Assembly: GCA_029260315.1 (NCBI GenBank) | Contig: JAJDDM010000012.1 | Span: forward strand, 1 to 41,478 | Length of the DNA: 41,478 nt | Source of the DNA: Phycisphaerales bacterium | GTDB lineage: Bacteria > Planctomycetota > Phycisphaerae > Phycisphaerales > UBA1924 | Reading direction: 5' to 3' | Notes under the pieces: generated by a model | Seen by the model: the letters and a program-made list of their open reading frames with translations, nothing else | Databases searched by the model: none | Told to the model about the DNA's origin: nothing | Shown here: positions 8,745 to 16,445 of the stretch, piece by piece | How the letters are laid out: the number at the start of each line of letters is the position of its first letter | How positions within the stretch are numbered: the stretch's first letter is position 1 | Program-made: the position numbers and the translations under genes

Positions 8745-8999
8745 ATGTCCAAGAGCCGCGCATACCTCCTCTCCTCCCTCCTGGCCCTCTGCGGCATGGC
8801 CCTGGTCGCCTGCGAGCCCGCCGACGACACCGATAGCGACACCGACGCCGGCAACGAGCACGCCGAGGGCGACACTGACGCCGGCAGCCACGGCGATGAC
8901 CCCGATGGCGATCCCCACGCCCCCGAGGGCGGCGGGCACGACGCCGATGCCGACGAGGGCGACGGGCACGACAACGACGGCGGTCACGGCGGCGGCTGA
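8745..8999 (+). CDS. Small Asp/His-rich lipoprotein
   Basis: The product has 84 residues. Residues 1-23 form a lipoprotein signal peptide (basic MSKSR, hydrophobic LLSSLLAL, lipobox LVAC with the modified Cys at 23). The mature part is almost only Asp, Glu, Gly, His and Ala, with recurring D-x-D and HDAD-type clusters. It is therefore strongly acidic and could bind divalent metals at the cell surface; this is inferred from composition. No named family is recognised. It stands alone between metH and the AraC regulator, transcribed in the same direction as metH after a gap of about 220 bases. Confidence 0.7.
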   Translation: MSKSRAYLLSSLLALCGMALVACEPADDTDSDTDAGNEHAEGDTDAGSHGDDPDGDPHAPEGGGHDADADEGDGHDNDGGHGGG

Positions 9000-9075
9000 G
9001 CTCATCGGCCCCGCTCGCTGCGAGTGATGAGTCGTTCCTCCGAAGCGCGTCTGACTCCTTCGCCGATGCACGCAC

Positions 9076-9861
9076 TCACCCGTCGGGCGAAGGCTTCCCT
9101 TCATCGTCGAAGTACTTTCCAGGCGTCGTCCCAAGACTTCGCTTGAACATCGAGACGAACGCGCTGGGGCTCTCATACCCGCATGCGAGCGCGACCGATG
9201 TGACCGGCTCCCCCTCGGACAACAGCCCGATCGCGTGCTGAAGCCGCGCCTGCTGCCGCCATCGCCCGAAGCTCAAGCCCGTCTCGTTCACATACAACCG
9301 CTCCAGCGTGCGCGCACTCGCACCCACCCCGCGACCAAGAACAGCCAAACCGTCTCGACACGACACATCGCCCAGCACCCGCATCGCCACCCGTCTCGCC
9401 CGCGCGTCGCTCGGCATCGCCAGATCCAACCGCACCTCCGGCGCACACGCGAGCTGATCCAACAAGACCCTCGACAGCCGCGCGTCCGCCGCATCGTCAC
9501 CGACCAGCATCCCCCTGCGCACGACCTCCAGCACCAGCTCGCGCAGCAGCGCCGACACGCCGACCACCCGGCACGCCGACCCCACGCCGTCGGCAAACTC
9601 CCGACGCACATACAGCGTCCGCATCGCCACCGCACTCAGCATCTCGATCGCGTGCGCCGTCCCCGCGGGCAGCCACACCCCGCGATGCGCCGGCACGACC
9701 CACCGGCGCGTCCCCGCCTCCACGCTCATCACACCCCGCGCCGCGTACAGGAACTGTCCCCACGAGTGTTCGTGCTCCGCGATCCGATACCCGCCCGCCA
9801 ACCCGAGCCCGACCGATCGGATGATGGGTTCAGCGGGGGCAGCTTGTCGAAAAATCGACAT
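9076..9861 (-). CDS. AraC-family transcriptional regulator
   Basis: The product has 261 residues. The N-terminal half is a cupin-like sensor (about 25-85, with HEHSWGQFLYAARG and the VWLPAGTAHAI turn typical of AraC regulators with a short cupin). The C-terminal half has the double helix-turn-helix. ARTLERLYVNETGLSFGRWR (about 183-202) is the first reading helix region, and the block LSEGEPVTSVALACGYESPS followed by AFVSMFKRSLGTTPGKY is the second and is diagnostic for the family. The gene is divergent from the VOC/NTF2-like pair, with 71 bases between start codons, so it probably controls that pair and itself from the shared region. The effector is unknown. Confidence 0.92.
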   Translation of the reverse strand: MSIFRQAAPAEPIIRSVGLGLAGGYRIAEHEHSWGQFLYAARGVMSVEAGTRRWVVPAHRGVWLPAGTAHAIEMLSAVAMRTLYVRREFADGVGSACRVVGVSALLRELVLEVVRRGMLVGDDAADARLSRVLLDQLACAPEVRLDLAMPSDARARRVAMRVLGDVSCRDGLAVLGRGVGASARTLERLYVNETGLSFGRWRQQARLQHAIGLLSEGEPVTSVALACGYESPSAFVSMFKRSLGTTPGKYFDDEGKPSPDG

Positions 9862-9932
9862 CAGTTGTCAGTATATCGCAAGACAGACAGCCGCGATCCG
9901 GCTATTTTCTCACCCTCACCCCGGAGACTCCG

Positions 9933-10319
9933 ATGCCCAACGACCTCGCCCATTTCGCCATCCACGCCGACGACTGCGAGCGTGCTAAAGAGTTCTACGA
10001 GACGGTCTTTGCCTGGAAGTTCGAGCCGTGGGGTCCGCCCGATTTCTGGCGCGTCCACACCAGCCCCGGCGCGATCGCCGGCGCGCTCCAACGCCGCCAG
10101 CACCCGATCGAGGGTCGCGGCATGATCGGCTTCGAGTGCTCCATCGCCGTCGATGACGCCAAGGCCATCGCCGACGCGATCGAGCCCGCCGGCGGCAAAA
10201 TCCTGACCCCGCCCATCACCCTCGAGGGCGTCGGCACCATGATCCGTTTCGAGGATCCCGAGGGCAACGTCGTCGGCGCCATGCAGTACCTGGAAGGAGT
10301 CCGCAATGTTTCCAGCTAA
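9933..10319 (+). CDS. VOC (glyoxalase/dioxygenase-fold) family protein
   Basis: The 128-residue product is a vicinal-oxygen-chelate fold protein. It opens with HFAIHADDCERAKEFYETVF (about 7-26), the classic first beta-alpha unit with a potential metal-ligand His, and closes with the RFEDPEGNVVGAMQ strand (about 99-112). The lack of a clear second complete ligand set makes the reaction uncertain; such proteins include hydrolases, isomerases and binding proteins. It overlaps the next gene by 14 bases and is divergent from the AraC regulator, which suggests a small regulated response operon. Confidence 0.88.
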   Translation: MPNDLAHFAIHADDCERAKEFYETVFAWKFEPWGPPDFWRVHTSPGAIAGALQRRQHPIEGRGMIGFECSIAVDDAKAIADAIEPAGGKILTPPITLEGVGTMIRFEDPEGNVVGAMQYLEGVRNVSS

Positions 10320-10851
10320 CGGTTCACCCGCGTGCAGTTCGCCCCTCTGGCGCGGAACAGTCAGCCTTTTCGCGATCGTGGTCGTCGGCGTCGCCCTTTT
10401 CGACAGAGCACACCGAGGAGATCCGCCGAAGCAGACCGCGGATATCGAACAAGAAATCCGCGCGTTTCTCGGGCAGTGGAACGACGCCATCGCCAGGGGC
10501 GACGCCGAGCGCGTCCGCGCGGCCTACACCGACGACAACTGGCTCGGATGGTTCGAGGACGGCGAGCTCCGCTACCACACCCCCGATGACATCCTCGCCG
10601 CCCTCGCACAGTTCCCGCCCGCGACCAAGATCAACACCACGATCTCCGACGTGCGAGCCCACACGCTGGGCGACCGGCGCGCACACGCCAGCGCGAGGTT
10701 CCGCACCCGCCTGGACTTCCCCGATGGCGAGTTCGCGTTCGAGGGCGTCTTCACCGCCATCCTCGAACGCACGGATAACAGATGGCGATTCCTGGGCGGT
10801 CACACATCGACCCGCCGTCCCGAGCTCGCACCGAATCGCCCCGAGGGCTAA
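10306..10851 (+). CDS. Membrane-anchored NTF2-like (SnoaL-type) protein
   Basis: The product has 181 residues. An N-terminal hydrophobic segment (about 18-31, VSLFAIVVVGVALF) suggests export or membrane anchoring. The rest has the NTF2-like cone-fold pattern: the helix EIRAFLGQWNDAIARGDAERVRAAY, then DDNWLGWFEDGE, alternating strands, and a C-terminal strand NRWRFLGGHTS. Such domains are often small-molecule-binding or enzymatic; no active site can be named. AAGGAG lies just upstream of the ATG at 10306, inside the end of the VOC gene, so the two are coupled. Confidence 0.8.
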   Translation: MFPANGSPACSSPLWRGTVSLFAIVVVGVALFDRAHRGDPPKQTADIEQEIRAFLGQWNDAIARGDAERVRAAYTDDNWLGWFEDGELRYHTPDDILAALAQFPPATKINTTISDVRAHTLGDRRAHASARFRTRLDFPDGEFAFEGVFTAILERTDNRWRFLGGHTSTRRPELAPNRPEG

Positions 10852-10887
10852 CCCACCGCCCGCTCGCAGTATAGAGCAACTTCGCTA

Positions 10888-11072
10888 ATCGCATAGCGGT
10901 TTCGGGGTGCCGTGGTCTGACGAGGCTCTGCGAGGAACGCCACGCGAGCCGCCGGCGACACCCGAACGGCAAGGCTGTTTGAAAGCGCATGGCGGTGTCG
11001 GCGTGGCCGTCGCTCGAAGACTCGCTCAGACCACGGCACCCCCAAACGGCCTGCCTCGAAACGCTACGCGAT
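10888..11072. repeat. 185-bp imperfect inverted repeat
   Basis: Outer arms 10888-10903 and 11058-11072 (ATCGCATAGCGGTTTC against GAAACGCTACGCGAT) and inner arms 10904-10924 and 11021-11043 (GGGGTGCCGTGGTCTGA against TCAGACCACGGCACCCC) pair well. The remaining core is partly complementary as well. It lies between convergent genes, the NTF2-like gene and the rhodanese gene, with no coding potential I trust. It could act as a bidirectional terminator or be a mobile palindromic element. Confidence 0.7.
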
Positions 11073-11085
11073 CACAAAGACCGCT

Positions 11086-11478
11086 CTAGATCAATCGGCA
11101 CCCGCCGTGCCCGCGCTCATACCGCGCCACACCCGGATCCACCACCTCCGCCCACCGATCGATCCCGCCCACGACCGACCGTGCCTCAGGAAACCCGAGC
11201 TGTTGCAACGCCAGCGTGACCTTCAGCGACCGTACCCCGTGATGGCACATCACCAGCACGCGCGTTTCCTTATCGCCCTCGATCTCGTCGTGCCGCCGCT
11301 CGATCTCGTGCATCGGAAGGTGCGTCGCCCCTTCCACATGCACCAGCTCCCACTCATCGTCGGTCCGGCAATCCAGCAGAATCGCCTCGCCCGCGTCGAG
11401 CAGCCGCTTCGCCTCGGCGCATGACACCTCGTACTCCGCCCGCATCGCATACCCCGCCGGCCGGCTCTTGTCGGTCAT
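11086..11478 (-). CDS. Rhodanese-domain protein
   Basis: The 130-residue product is a single-domain rhodanese, a sulfur-carrier or sulfurtransferase fold acting in the cytoplasm. LLDCRTDDEWELVHVEGATHL (about 34-54) is the CH2A-like block. VMCHHGVRS (76-84) is the active-site loop with catalytic Cys78. GGIDRWAEVVDP closes the domain. The last gene of a four-gene minus-strand run, it starts with an ATGA overlap on the preceding lipoprotein gene. The sulfur acceptor is unknown. Confidence 0.92.
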   Translation of the reverse strand: MTDKSRPAGYAMRAEYEVSCAEAKRLLDAGEAILLDCRTDDEWELVHVEGATHLPMHEIERRHDEIEGDKETRVLVMCHHGVRSLKVTLALQQLGFPEARSVVGGIDRWAEVVDPGVARYERGHGGCRLI

Positions 11479-12212
11479 GGCGACGAATCACCCGCGTCGC
11501 CCGTCCCGCCATCACCGTTCTCGTCAGAATTCCCGTCGCCGGGGTCATCCACGTCGGTTTCACCCGAATCCTCGTTGGCCGCTCCTGCACCGGCTTCGCC
11601 AGACTCTCCCTCGTTCAACCGCTCGATCCGCCCCGGCACCCGATCCGGATCATCCTCCATCCGCCGCGTCCGTTCCGCCTCGGCCTCCGGCGCAACCGCC
11701 AGCGGAATCCACGGTCGCGTCCCTTGCCGGTCATACCCGATCTCCGGGCTGTCGTTGTACTCCCAGTACGGATCGAAAAACACCATCCGCGGCACGATCG
11801 CCACCGCATCAAACACCGAAATCGCCAGCGTCGCCACACCCTCGGCGAACCCCACCTCCAACCCCGCGTCCCCCTTCTCGAGCGCACTAAAAAGCGTCGG
11901 ATCCAGCCCGCGCGCCCGATCCGAATACGCCGGAATCCACTCATCGGTGTAGCTCGGGCGATGCCGCACCCCGCCGGCGGGCACATACATGCGCATCGGC
12001 TCCCAGCTCGACCGATCCAGCGACACCGCCGTGGGTCGGATCGCGTGCTCATCGGCCGCCATCCGCTCCAGCGGCGTCACGCGCTCGCTCGCGCCCGGAT
12101 CCATCGCCTCGAGCCTCAGCCCGTGGTCCAGCGACAGCCGCACGTTCTCGCTATTCGTACACGCAGCGCCCACACCGCACACCACCAACGCCAGCAGGCC
12201 TCGACATCTCAT
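11475..12212 (-). CDS. Hypothetical lipoprotein
   Basis: The product has 245 residues. The start at 12212 gives a clear lipoprotein signal MRCRGLLALVVCGVGAAC with the modified Cys at 18; the frame is open further upstream but that part has no signal-like sequence. ATG overlaps the recX stop (ATGA) and its own stop overlaps the rhodanese start (ATGA). The middle (about 95-180) contains WIPAYSDRARGLDPTLFSAL and VPRMVFFDPYWEYNDSPE and looks folded. The C-terminal 50 residues are an acidic Gly/Asp/Glu-rich tail, probably disordered. No family is recognised. Confidence 0.75.
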   Translation of the reverse strand: MRCRGLLALVVCGVGAACTNSENVRLSLDHGLRLEAMDPGASERVTPLERMAADEHAIRPTAVSLDRSSWEPMRMYVPAGGVRHRPSYTDEWIPAYSDRARGLDPTLFSALEKGDAGLEVGFAEGVATLAISVFDAVAIVPRMVFFDPYWEYNDSPEIGYDRQGTRPWIPLAVAPEAEAERTRRMEDDPDRVPGRIERLNEGESGEAGAGAANEDSGETDVDDPGDGNSDENGDGGTGDAGDSSP

Positions 12213-12934
12213 GAATACGTCTCCGGGTCTTGGGGGTAGTGGGGGGGGTCGTCGTCCATGGTCTCGCCCGCGTGGCGCATCGCGCCCTCGACCGCTCGGA
12301 CGCACGTCTCGGGCGCGTACCCCCGCCTCGCCAGGAACGCGCCCAGCCGCCGGGCCATTGTTCGCGGCTCGAGCTCCCCTCGCCAGGGCGCCAACCGGGC
12401 CTCTGCCAGCGCCATCGCCTCGCGAACGAGATCCGCCCCGTCGAACTCCCTTCGGATGAGCCGCTCGATCAGTTCCCGCTCAACCCCGCTCTCCCGGAGC
12501 TTGTGCTCCACCAGCCGCGGCCCAGCCCCCTTGGCCCGCAGCGCCGCGATCCGGGCCAGCGCGAACGCCTCATCATCGAGCAGCCCCGATTCTCCGAGGC
12601 GTGCCACCACCCGCCGAGCCGCGTCGCGATCGATCTTCCGCGCGATCAAACGTCGCTCAATTTCCACGCGCGAGCGAGGCCGCACCGCCAGCCATCGCAG
12701 CGCCATCTCGCGCGCCCGCGAGAGCTGCCCGGCGGCCTCGATCTTGTCGAGATCCCGATCGCTCAGGGCCCGCCCGACCCGCAGGTCCAACTCATCCAAG
12801 CGCAGCGCATCAACGCTCGCCACATGCGATCCGTCCACATACACCCTGATCTTCTCGCCGGAGTTCGTCGCCCGCAGCGCCGTGACGACCCGCGCATCCT
12901 CGACCGTCCCGAGCTCTTCCGCCGACTCGCTCAT
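12209..12934 (-). CDS. recX: RecX-family regulatory protein
   Basis: The 241-residue product is in the range for RecX, which binds RecA filaments and limits recombinase activity. Three-helix repeats are visible: the block MALRWLAVRPRSRVEIERRL (77-96), then GLLDDEAFALARI (about 116-128) and a later RLGAFLARRGYAPETCVRAV. The first 60 residues are an extra N-terminal region. Stop and start overlap with both neighbours (ATGA with the TPR gene upstream and the lipoprotein gene downstream). recA is not in the window, so recX is uncoupled from recA here. Confidence 0.88.
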   Translation of the reverse strand: MSESAEELGTVEDARVVTALRATNSGEKIRVYVDGSHVASVDALRLDELDLRVGRALSDRDLDKIEAAGQLSRAREMALRWLAVRPRSRVEIERRLIARKIDRDAARRVVARLGESGLLDDEAFALARIAALRAKGAGPRLVEHKLRESGVERELIERLIRREFDGADLVREAMALAEARLAPWRGELEPRTMARRLGAFLARRGYAPETCVRAVEGAMRHAGETMDDDPPHYPQDPETYS

Positions 12935-13245
12935 GGCTCGATCGCGTCCAGATACTGCCCGATCTCCGCGCGCGCCTTCTCATCGCCCGCGTCGATCGCC
13001 CGCCGCAGCCCCTCGCGCAGCGCCGCGATCGCCTCATCCTCCCGATCATCGGCCTCCAGCGATCGCGCCATGTGAAAATACGCATAGAGATAATCCGGAT
13101 CGACCTCCAGACACGCCCTGTACGACGCCACCGCCTCCTCGTGCCGCGATTTCTTCGCCAGCTCCTGCGCCAGCGCATACAGCACGAACGTGTCCCGCGG
13201 CTCGGCCTCGCGCATCCTCTCCAACTGCTCGATCGTCGGCATCAA
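12931..13245 (-). CDS. Small TPR protein
   Basis: The 104-residue product has two to three tetratricopeptide helices: RDTFVLYALAQELAKKSRHEEAVASY, then CLEVDPDYLYAYFHMARSLEADDREDEAIAAL. It is a protein-interaction scaffold with no signal peptide. First gene of the four-gene minus-strand run, its stop overlaps the recX start (ATGA at 12931-12934). The link to RecX is by operon only. Confidence 0.85.
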   Translation of the reverse strand: MMPTIEQLERMREAEPRDTFVLYALAQELAKKSRHEEAVASYRACLEVDPDYLYAYFHMARSLEADDREDEAIAALREGLRRAIDAGDEKARAEIGQYLDAIEP

Positions 13246-13270
13246 CCCATCATAGTGACCTCCCCCGGCG

Positions 13271-13355
13271 GCACGGGCGTCCCATCGTTCCCCAGTGGCA
13301 CGGGCGTCCCGCCCGTGCGCCCATCACAGGCCTGACCGATAGGGAGGGCGTCTAC
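13271..13355. repeat. Palindromic repeat cluster upstream of the hydroxybutyryl-CoA dehydrogenase gene
   Basis: A hairpin at 13298-13318 (GCACGGGCG, loop TCC, CGCCCGTGC) is identical, in reverse complement, to 33313-33333. It is preceded by a partial copy at 13271-13281. The segment 13322-13355 then recurs at 14457-14490 with 30 of 34 bases identical, so it flanks the dehydrogenase gene as a direct repeat. Confidence 0.8.
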
Positions 13356-13513
13356 CCCTCCTTCATCTCCTTTCCATGCTCCTCGCCCCGTTTGCGCCCA
13401 TCGATCCTCAAGTCGCTGCCACACCCTCTCCGGCATTGCCGCTCCTCGCTCTGCTGATCTCCCGATATTCCCTCCTACCCTTCCCGCCCAAGAATCCAAA
13501 CCGAGAGACCACC

Positions 13514-14386
13514 ATGCCCGAGATCAAAAACATCGCCGTCATCGGCGCCGGCCAGATGGGCGGCGGCATCGCCCAGATCGCCGCCACCGCCGGCTTCACC
13601 ACCAAGCTCTTGGACCCCTTCCCCGGCGCTATCGACAAGGCCAAATCTCTCCACGACAAGCTCCTCGCCCGCGCCGTCGAGAAGGGCCGCATGACCCAAC
13701 CCGACGCCGACGCCGCCAAGAGCCGCATCACCTACATCAACGACCAGGGCGACGCCGCCCTCAACAACCTCGCCGACGCCGACATCGTCATCGAGGCCAT
13801 CATCGAAGACGCGGCGATCAAGAAAGACCTCTTCGCCAAGCTCGCGGCCATGCTCACGGCCGACCAGATCCTCGCCACCAACACCTCCTCGATCAGCATC
13901 ACCGAGATAGCCGCGGCGACCCCCTGCCCCGACCGCGTCATCGGCATGCACTTTTTCAACCCCGTCCCCGTCATGAAGCTCGTCGAGGTCATCAACGGCC
14001 TGGCCACCAGCCCCGACACCACCGAACGCACCATCGCCCTGGCCGAGAAACTCAGCAAGACACCCGTCCCCGCCAACGACCGCGCCGGCTTTGTTTCCAA
14101 CCGCGTCCTCATGCCCATGATCAACGAGGCCTTCTACGCCTGGATGGAGGGCGTCGCGGAACCTGCCCACATCGACGAGATCATGAAACTTGGCTGCGCC
14201 CACCCCATGGGCCCTTTGCGCCTCGCCGACTTCATCGGCCTGGACACCTGCGTCCACATCATGGATGTCCTCGCCGACGGCCTCAACAACGAACGCTACC
14301 GCGCCTGCCCGCTCTTGAAGCAGCTCGTCACCGCCAACCGCCTCGGCGACAAGACCGGCCGAGGCGTCTTCGACTACTCCAAGTAG
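13514..14386 (+). CDS. 3-hydroxybutyryl-CoA dehydrogenase
   Basis: The 290-residue product is the usual length for single-function enzymes that interconvert 3-hydroxybutyryl-CoA and acetoacetyl-CoA with NAD(P). The Rossmann motif is G11-x-G13-x-x-G16. The catalytic pair is H146 (MHFFNPVPVMKLVEV) and E158, with N149 nearby. The C-terminal helical domain carries GAHPMGPL-like GCAHPMGPLRLADFIGLD and ends KTGRGVFDYSK. The start at 13514 gives the standard N-terminus; the frame extends upstream but through repeat sequence. It stands alone, flanked by 34-bp direct repeats. Involvement in fatty-acid or polyhydroxybutyrate metabolism cannot be decided here. Confidence 0.95.
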   Translation: MPEIKNIAVIGAGQMGGGIAQIAATAGFTTKLLDPFPGAIDKAKSLHDKLLARAVEKGRMTQPDADAAKSRITYINDQGDAALNNLADADIVIEAIIEDAAIKKDLFAKLAAMLTADQILATNTSSISITEIAAATPCPDRVIGMHFFNPVPVMKLVEVINGLATSPDTTERTIALAEKLSKTPVPANDRAGFVSNRVLMPMINEAFYAWMEGVAEPAHIDEIMKLGCAHPMGPLRLADFIGLDTCVHIMDVLADGLNNERYRACPLLKQLVTANRLGDKTGRGVFDYSK

Positions 14387-14456
14387 CACCGATCTCGCGA
14401 ACCCGAACTCGCCGACGCGATGCCTCGTGCGATCCGAGTCCAATCGGAGGAAGTGG

Positions 14457-14490
14457 CATCACAGGCCCGACCGTGAGGAAGGGCGTCTAC
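14457..14490 (+). repeat. 34-bp direct repeat, copy 2
   Basis: It matches 13322-13355 at 30 of 34 positions, in the same orientation. The two copies bracket the hydroxybutyryl-CoA dehydrogenase gene, 1.1 kb apart. Confidence 0.75.
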
Positions 14491-14734
14491 CTGTCTCCCT
14501 TCTCTCCTGTATCACGCCTCGTATGTTCGTGCGCCCACATCCCCCTTGCGGATAGATGGCGAGCCAGCACCGCGCACGGTCGAGCGATGGAAGTAACGTG
14601 CAGGACGAGGAGACGCCCGCCCTCACAGTTGGGCCTGCGACGATCAGCCAGCCGACCGAACGCGACGAACGGGCTCAATCCACTCTGGTGCGACGCGAGT
14701 CCATCCCGACCGCAACACAGGTCTCACGCATCCG

Positions 14735-14770
14735 GACGCCGGACCTGAGGCTCTGCGAAGGTCCGGGTCA
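14735..14770 (+). repeat. Hairpin repeat family, copy 1
   Basis: It starts GACGCCGGACCTGAGGCTCT. The stem CCGGACCT...AGGTCCGG encloses a GAGGCTCTGCGA loop. Other copies are at 27594, 28917 and 29978. Confidence 0.8.
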
Positions 14771-14815
14771 GCGTGCCCTCTCCCGGGCAACCGCGACGAA
14801 CGCGCTGGCTCCGCT

Positions 14816-15433
14816 CTAGTCGCGCACGCGCGGCGTAGCAAAGACGTACACCTCCAACGCCTTCGGCTCGATCGGCGTCCCCGTCGTCCGCGTCAGACGC
14901 TGCCCGTCGATCGCGCCGGGCCGAGCAGCCAGCCGCACACGCTGGAAACTCAGCGTCGGGCCCTCGAAGATGAGTCGGCTGAACCGATTCTCCTCCTCCT
15001 CGCCCGCGAACTCGATGTTCGTGTCGATCGTGACCCGATCGTCCATGACCACCGGCCGGACGCCGATCGCCAGCGTGGTGCGATAGCCCCCCGTCATGCT
15101 CACGCTCGCCCGAGCGCCATCGCGGACGGTCAGATCGGGGTGGGCGATCGCGTGGACGCGCCCGCCCGCCTGGAGCTGGGCGATCACCCGCTCGATCTCC
15201 GCGGGCTTGGTCCGGGCGACGTATGTGTCGGTCCGGTCGATCCGGGTCGCCAGCGCACGCAGCCGGTCGAGGTTGTCCGAGGGCGTGGAGGCGTCGATCG
15301 CGACCACGATGATCTCGACGCTTACGCGCGCCGCCTCCGACTCGAAGCGTCCCTCCCTCGAAGAGGCGCAGCCGCCGAGCATCAGCAGTGAGAGCAAGGC
15401 CAGGGCGGCAACAAGAGTTCGCGGATTCTGCAT
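14816..15433 (-). CDS. Lipoprotein with secretin-like domain
   Basis: The product has 205 residues. The signal MQNPRTLVAALALLSLLMLGGC carries a lipobox LGGC (Cys22). The body resembles the core of the secretin family: HAIAHPDLTVRDGARASVS (about 94-112) matches the block with a conserved Pro and a DG-x-x-A strand, then LAIGVRPVVMDDRVTIDTNI resembles the following beta-hairpin. It is far shorter than a full secretin and lacks N-domains, so it may be a pilotin-like or stand-alone derivative. That relationship is inferred from pattern only. Confidence 0.65.
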   Translation of the reverse strand: MQNPRTLVAALALLSLLMLGGCASSREGRFESEAARVSVEIIVVAIDASTPSDNLDRLRALATRIDRTDTYVARTKPAEIERVIAQLQAGGRVHAIAHPDLTVRDGARASVSMTGGYRTTLAIGVRPVVMDDRVTIDTNIEFAGEEEENRFSRLIFEGPTLSFQRVRLAARPGAIDGQRLTRTTGTPIEPKALEVYVFATPRVRD

Positions 15434-15681
15434 TGAGGGCTCCCGGGGTCAGGCACGAAGGCCGCAATGGTAGCGCCGCGCGAATTCCGCACCACACCGC
15501 CGGAGATTCACGAACCTCTCGCGTCGCCCGCGAGGATCCCGCACGAATCTACGGGTGCGCACACAATCTCCCGCCCGCGAAGAAAGCTCCTTGAGCCCGG
15601 ACCCACGAAAGAACGAAGGCCCCCCTCGTCTGGTTCCCACCGGACGGGGCAGATCGCAAGCCATGCCGCCGCCACGGTCTC

Positions 15682-16359
15682 CTAGCAGCCCTGCGCGAAC
15701 AGGTCGAGATACCCGAAGAAATCGTCCGCGTCGCAGTCGTTGTCGCCGTCGAGGTTGCAAGTTGCCTGGTCGCCGCTCGCGAACGCGTCGAGATACGCGA
15801 AGAAGTCGTCGGCGTCCGTGTCGCCATCATCATCCAGATCGGCCGGGCAGTCCGAGCTCAGCGTCCCGCTGAGCTCGTACTTGTTCCTGAACGAGCTCGG
15901 ATTCCCGTTGAAGTTGTAGCCGACGTGCGTCGCGATCCCGCTCGGATCGACGTTGGTGGAGATCCACCGGAAGTTGCCCAGCCCCTCGGCCTCGACATAC
16001 ACCCAGTAGATCGTGTCGCCGAGAAACGTGAACTCGCCCGTAAACGTCAGCTCGCTGATGCCCAGCGGCAGCGCCGGATCGTCCAACTCCAGCAGCTCGC
16101 TGATCGGCCCGTTGTTGTCGCCGGTCCAGATCGACACCCGCGGGTTGGCGTCCGCGTCCTGGATGTCGATCAGCAAGGTCGCCCCGTCCAGCGTGTAGTC
16201 ATCCGCCGGCATCAGAACCCCGGCGGCCTTGAACTGCGTCGACGTCCCGTCCCCGAACACCGTCGAGCTGACATCCACCTCGTCCAGATTCGAAATGAGC
16301 ACATCGGCGGAAGCCGAGGACACGACGAACGCCCCGGCACACAGGATCTTGCTGAGCAT
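15682..16359 (-). CDS. Secreted protein with choice-of-anchor-R-like domain and Gly-Cys dockerin tail
   Basis: The product has 225 residues. The start at 16359 gives signal peptide MLSKILCAGAFVVSSASA. The middle (about 25-160: NLDEVDVSSTVFGDGTST..., LGDTIYWVYVEAEGLGNFRW) resembles a choice-of-anchor-R surface domain. The last 55 residues hold two EF-hand-like dockerin repeats, each with a D-x-D-x-D/N-x-D calcium loop followed by DDFFAYLDAF or DDFFGYLDLF, and end in Gly-Cys. That tail is shared with 18172-19020 and 38407-38738 and is presumed to direct export or surface anchoring. It lies directly downstream of the sulfatase gene, same strand, 86 bases apart. Confidence 0.85.
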   Translation of the reverse strand: MLSKILCAGAFVVSSASADVLISNLDEVDVSSTVFGDGTSTQFKAAGVLMPADDYTLDGATLLIDIQDADANPRVSIWTGDNNGPISELLELDDPALPLGISELTFTGEFTFLGDTIYWVYVEAEGLGNFRWISTNVDPSGIATHVGYNFNGNPSSFRNKYELSGTLSSDCPADLDDDGDTDADDFFAYLDAFASGDQATCNLDGDNDCDADDFFGYLDLFAQGC

Positions 16360-16445
16360 CGGATCTCCCCTTGGTATTGCGGCCGGTCCACCACACAAGG
16401 TCGGACCGCGGTTCGCGATCGGACGACACAGGTAGTTGAACCGAA

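Larger units (their letters stand above)
14387..14815. other. Intergenic region with two repeats between convergent genes
   Basis: This 429-base gap separates the dehydrogenase gene from the minus-strand lipoprotein gene. It contains the second copy of the 34-bp direct repeat (14457-14490) and the first copy of the four-member hairpin repeat (14735-14770). I see no credible gene. Confidence 0.6.
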
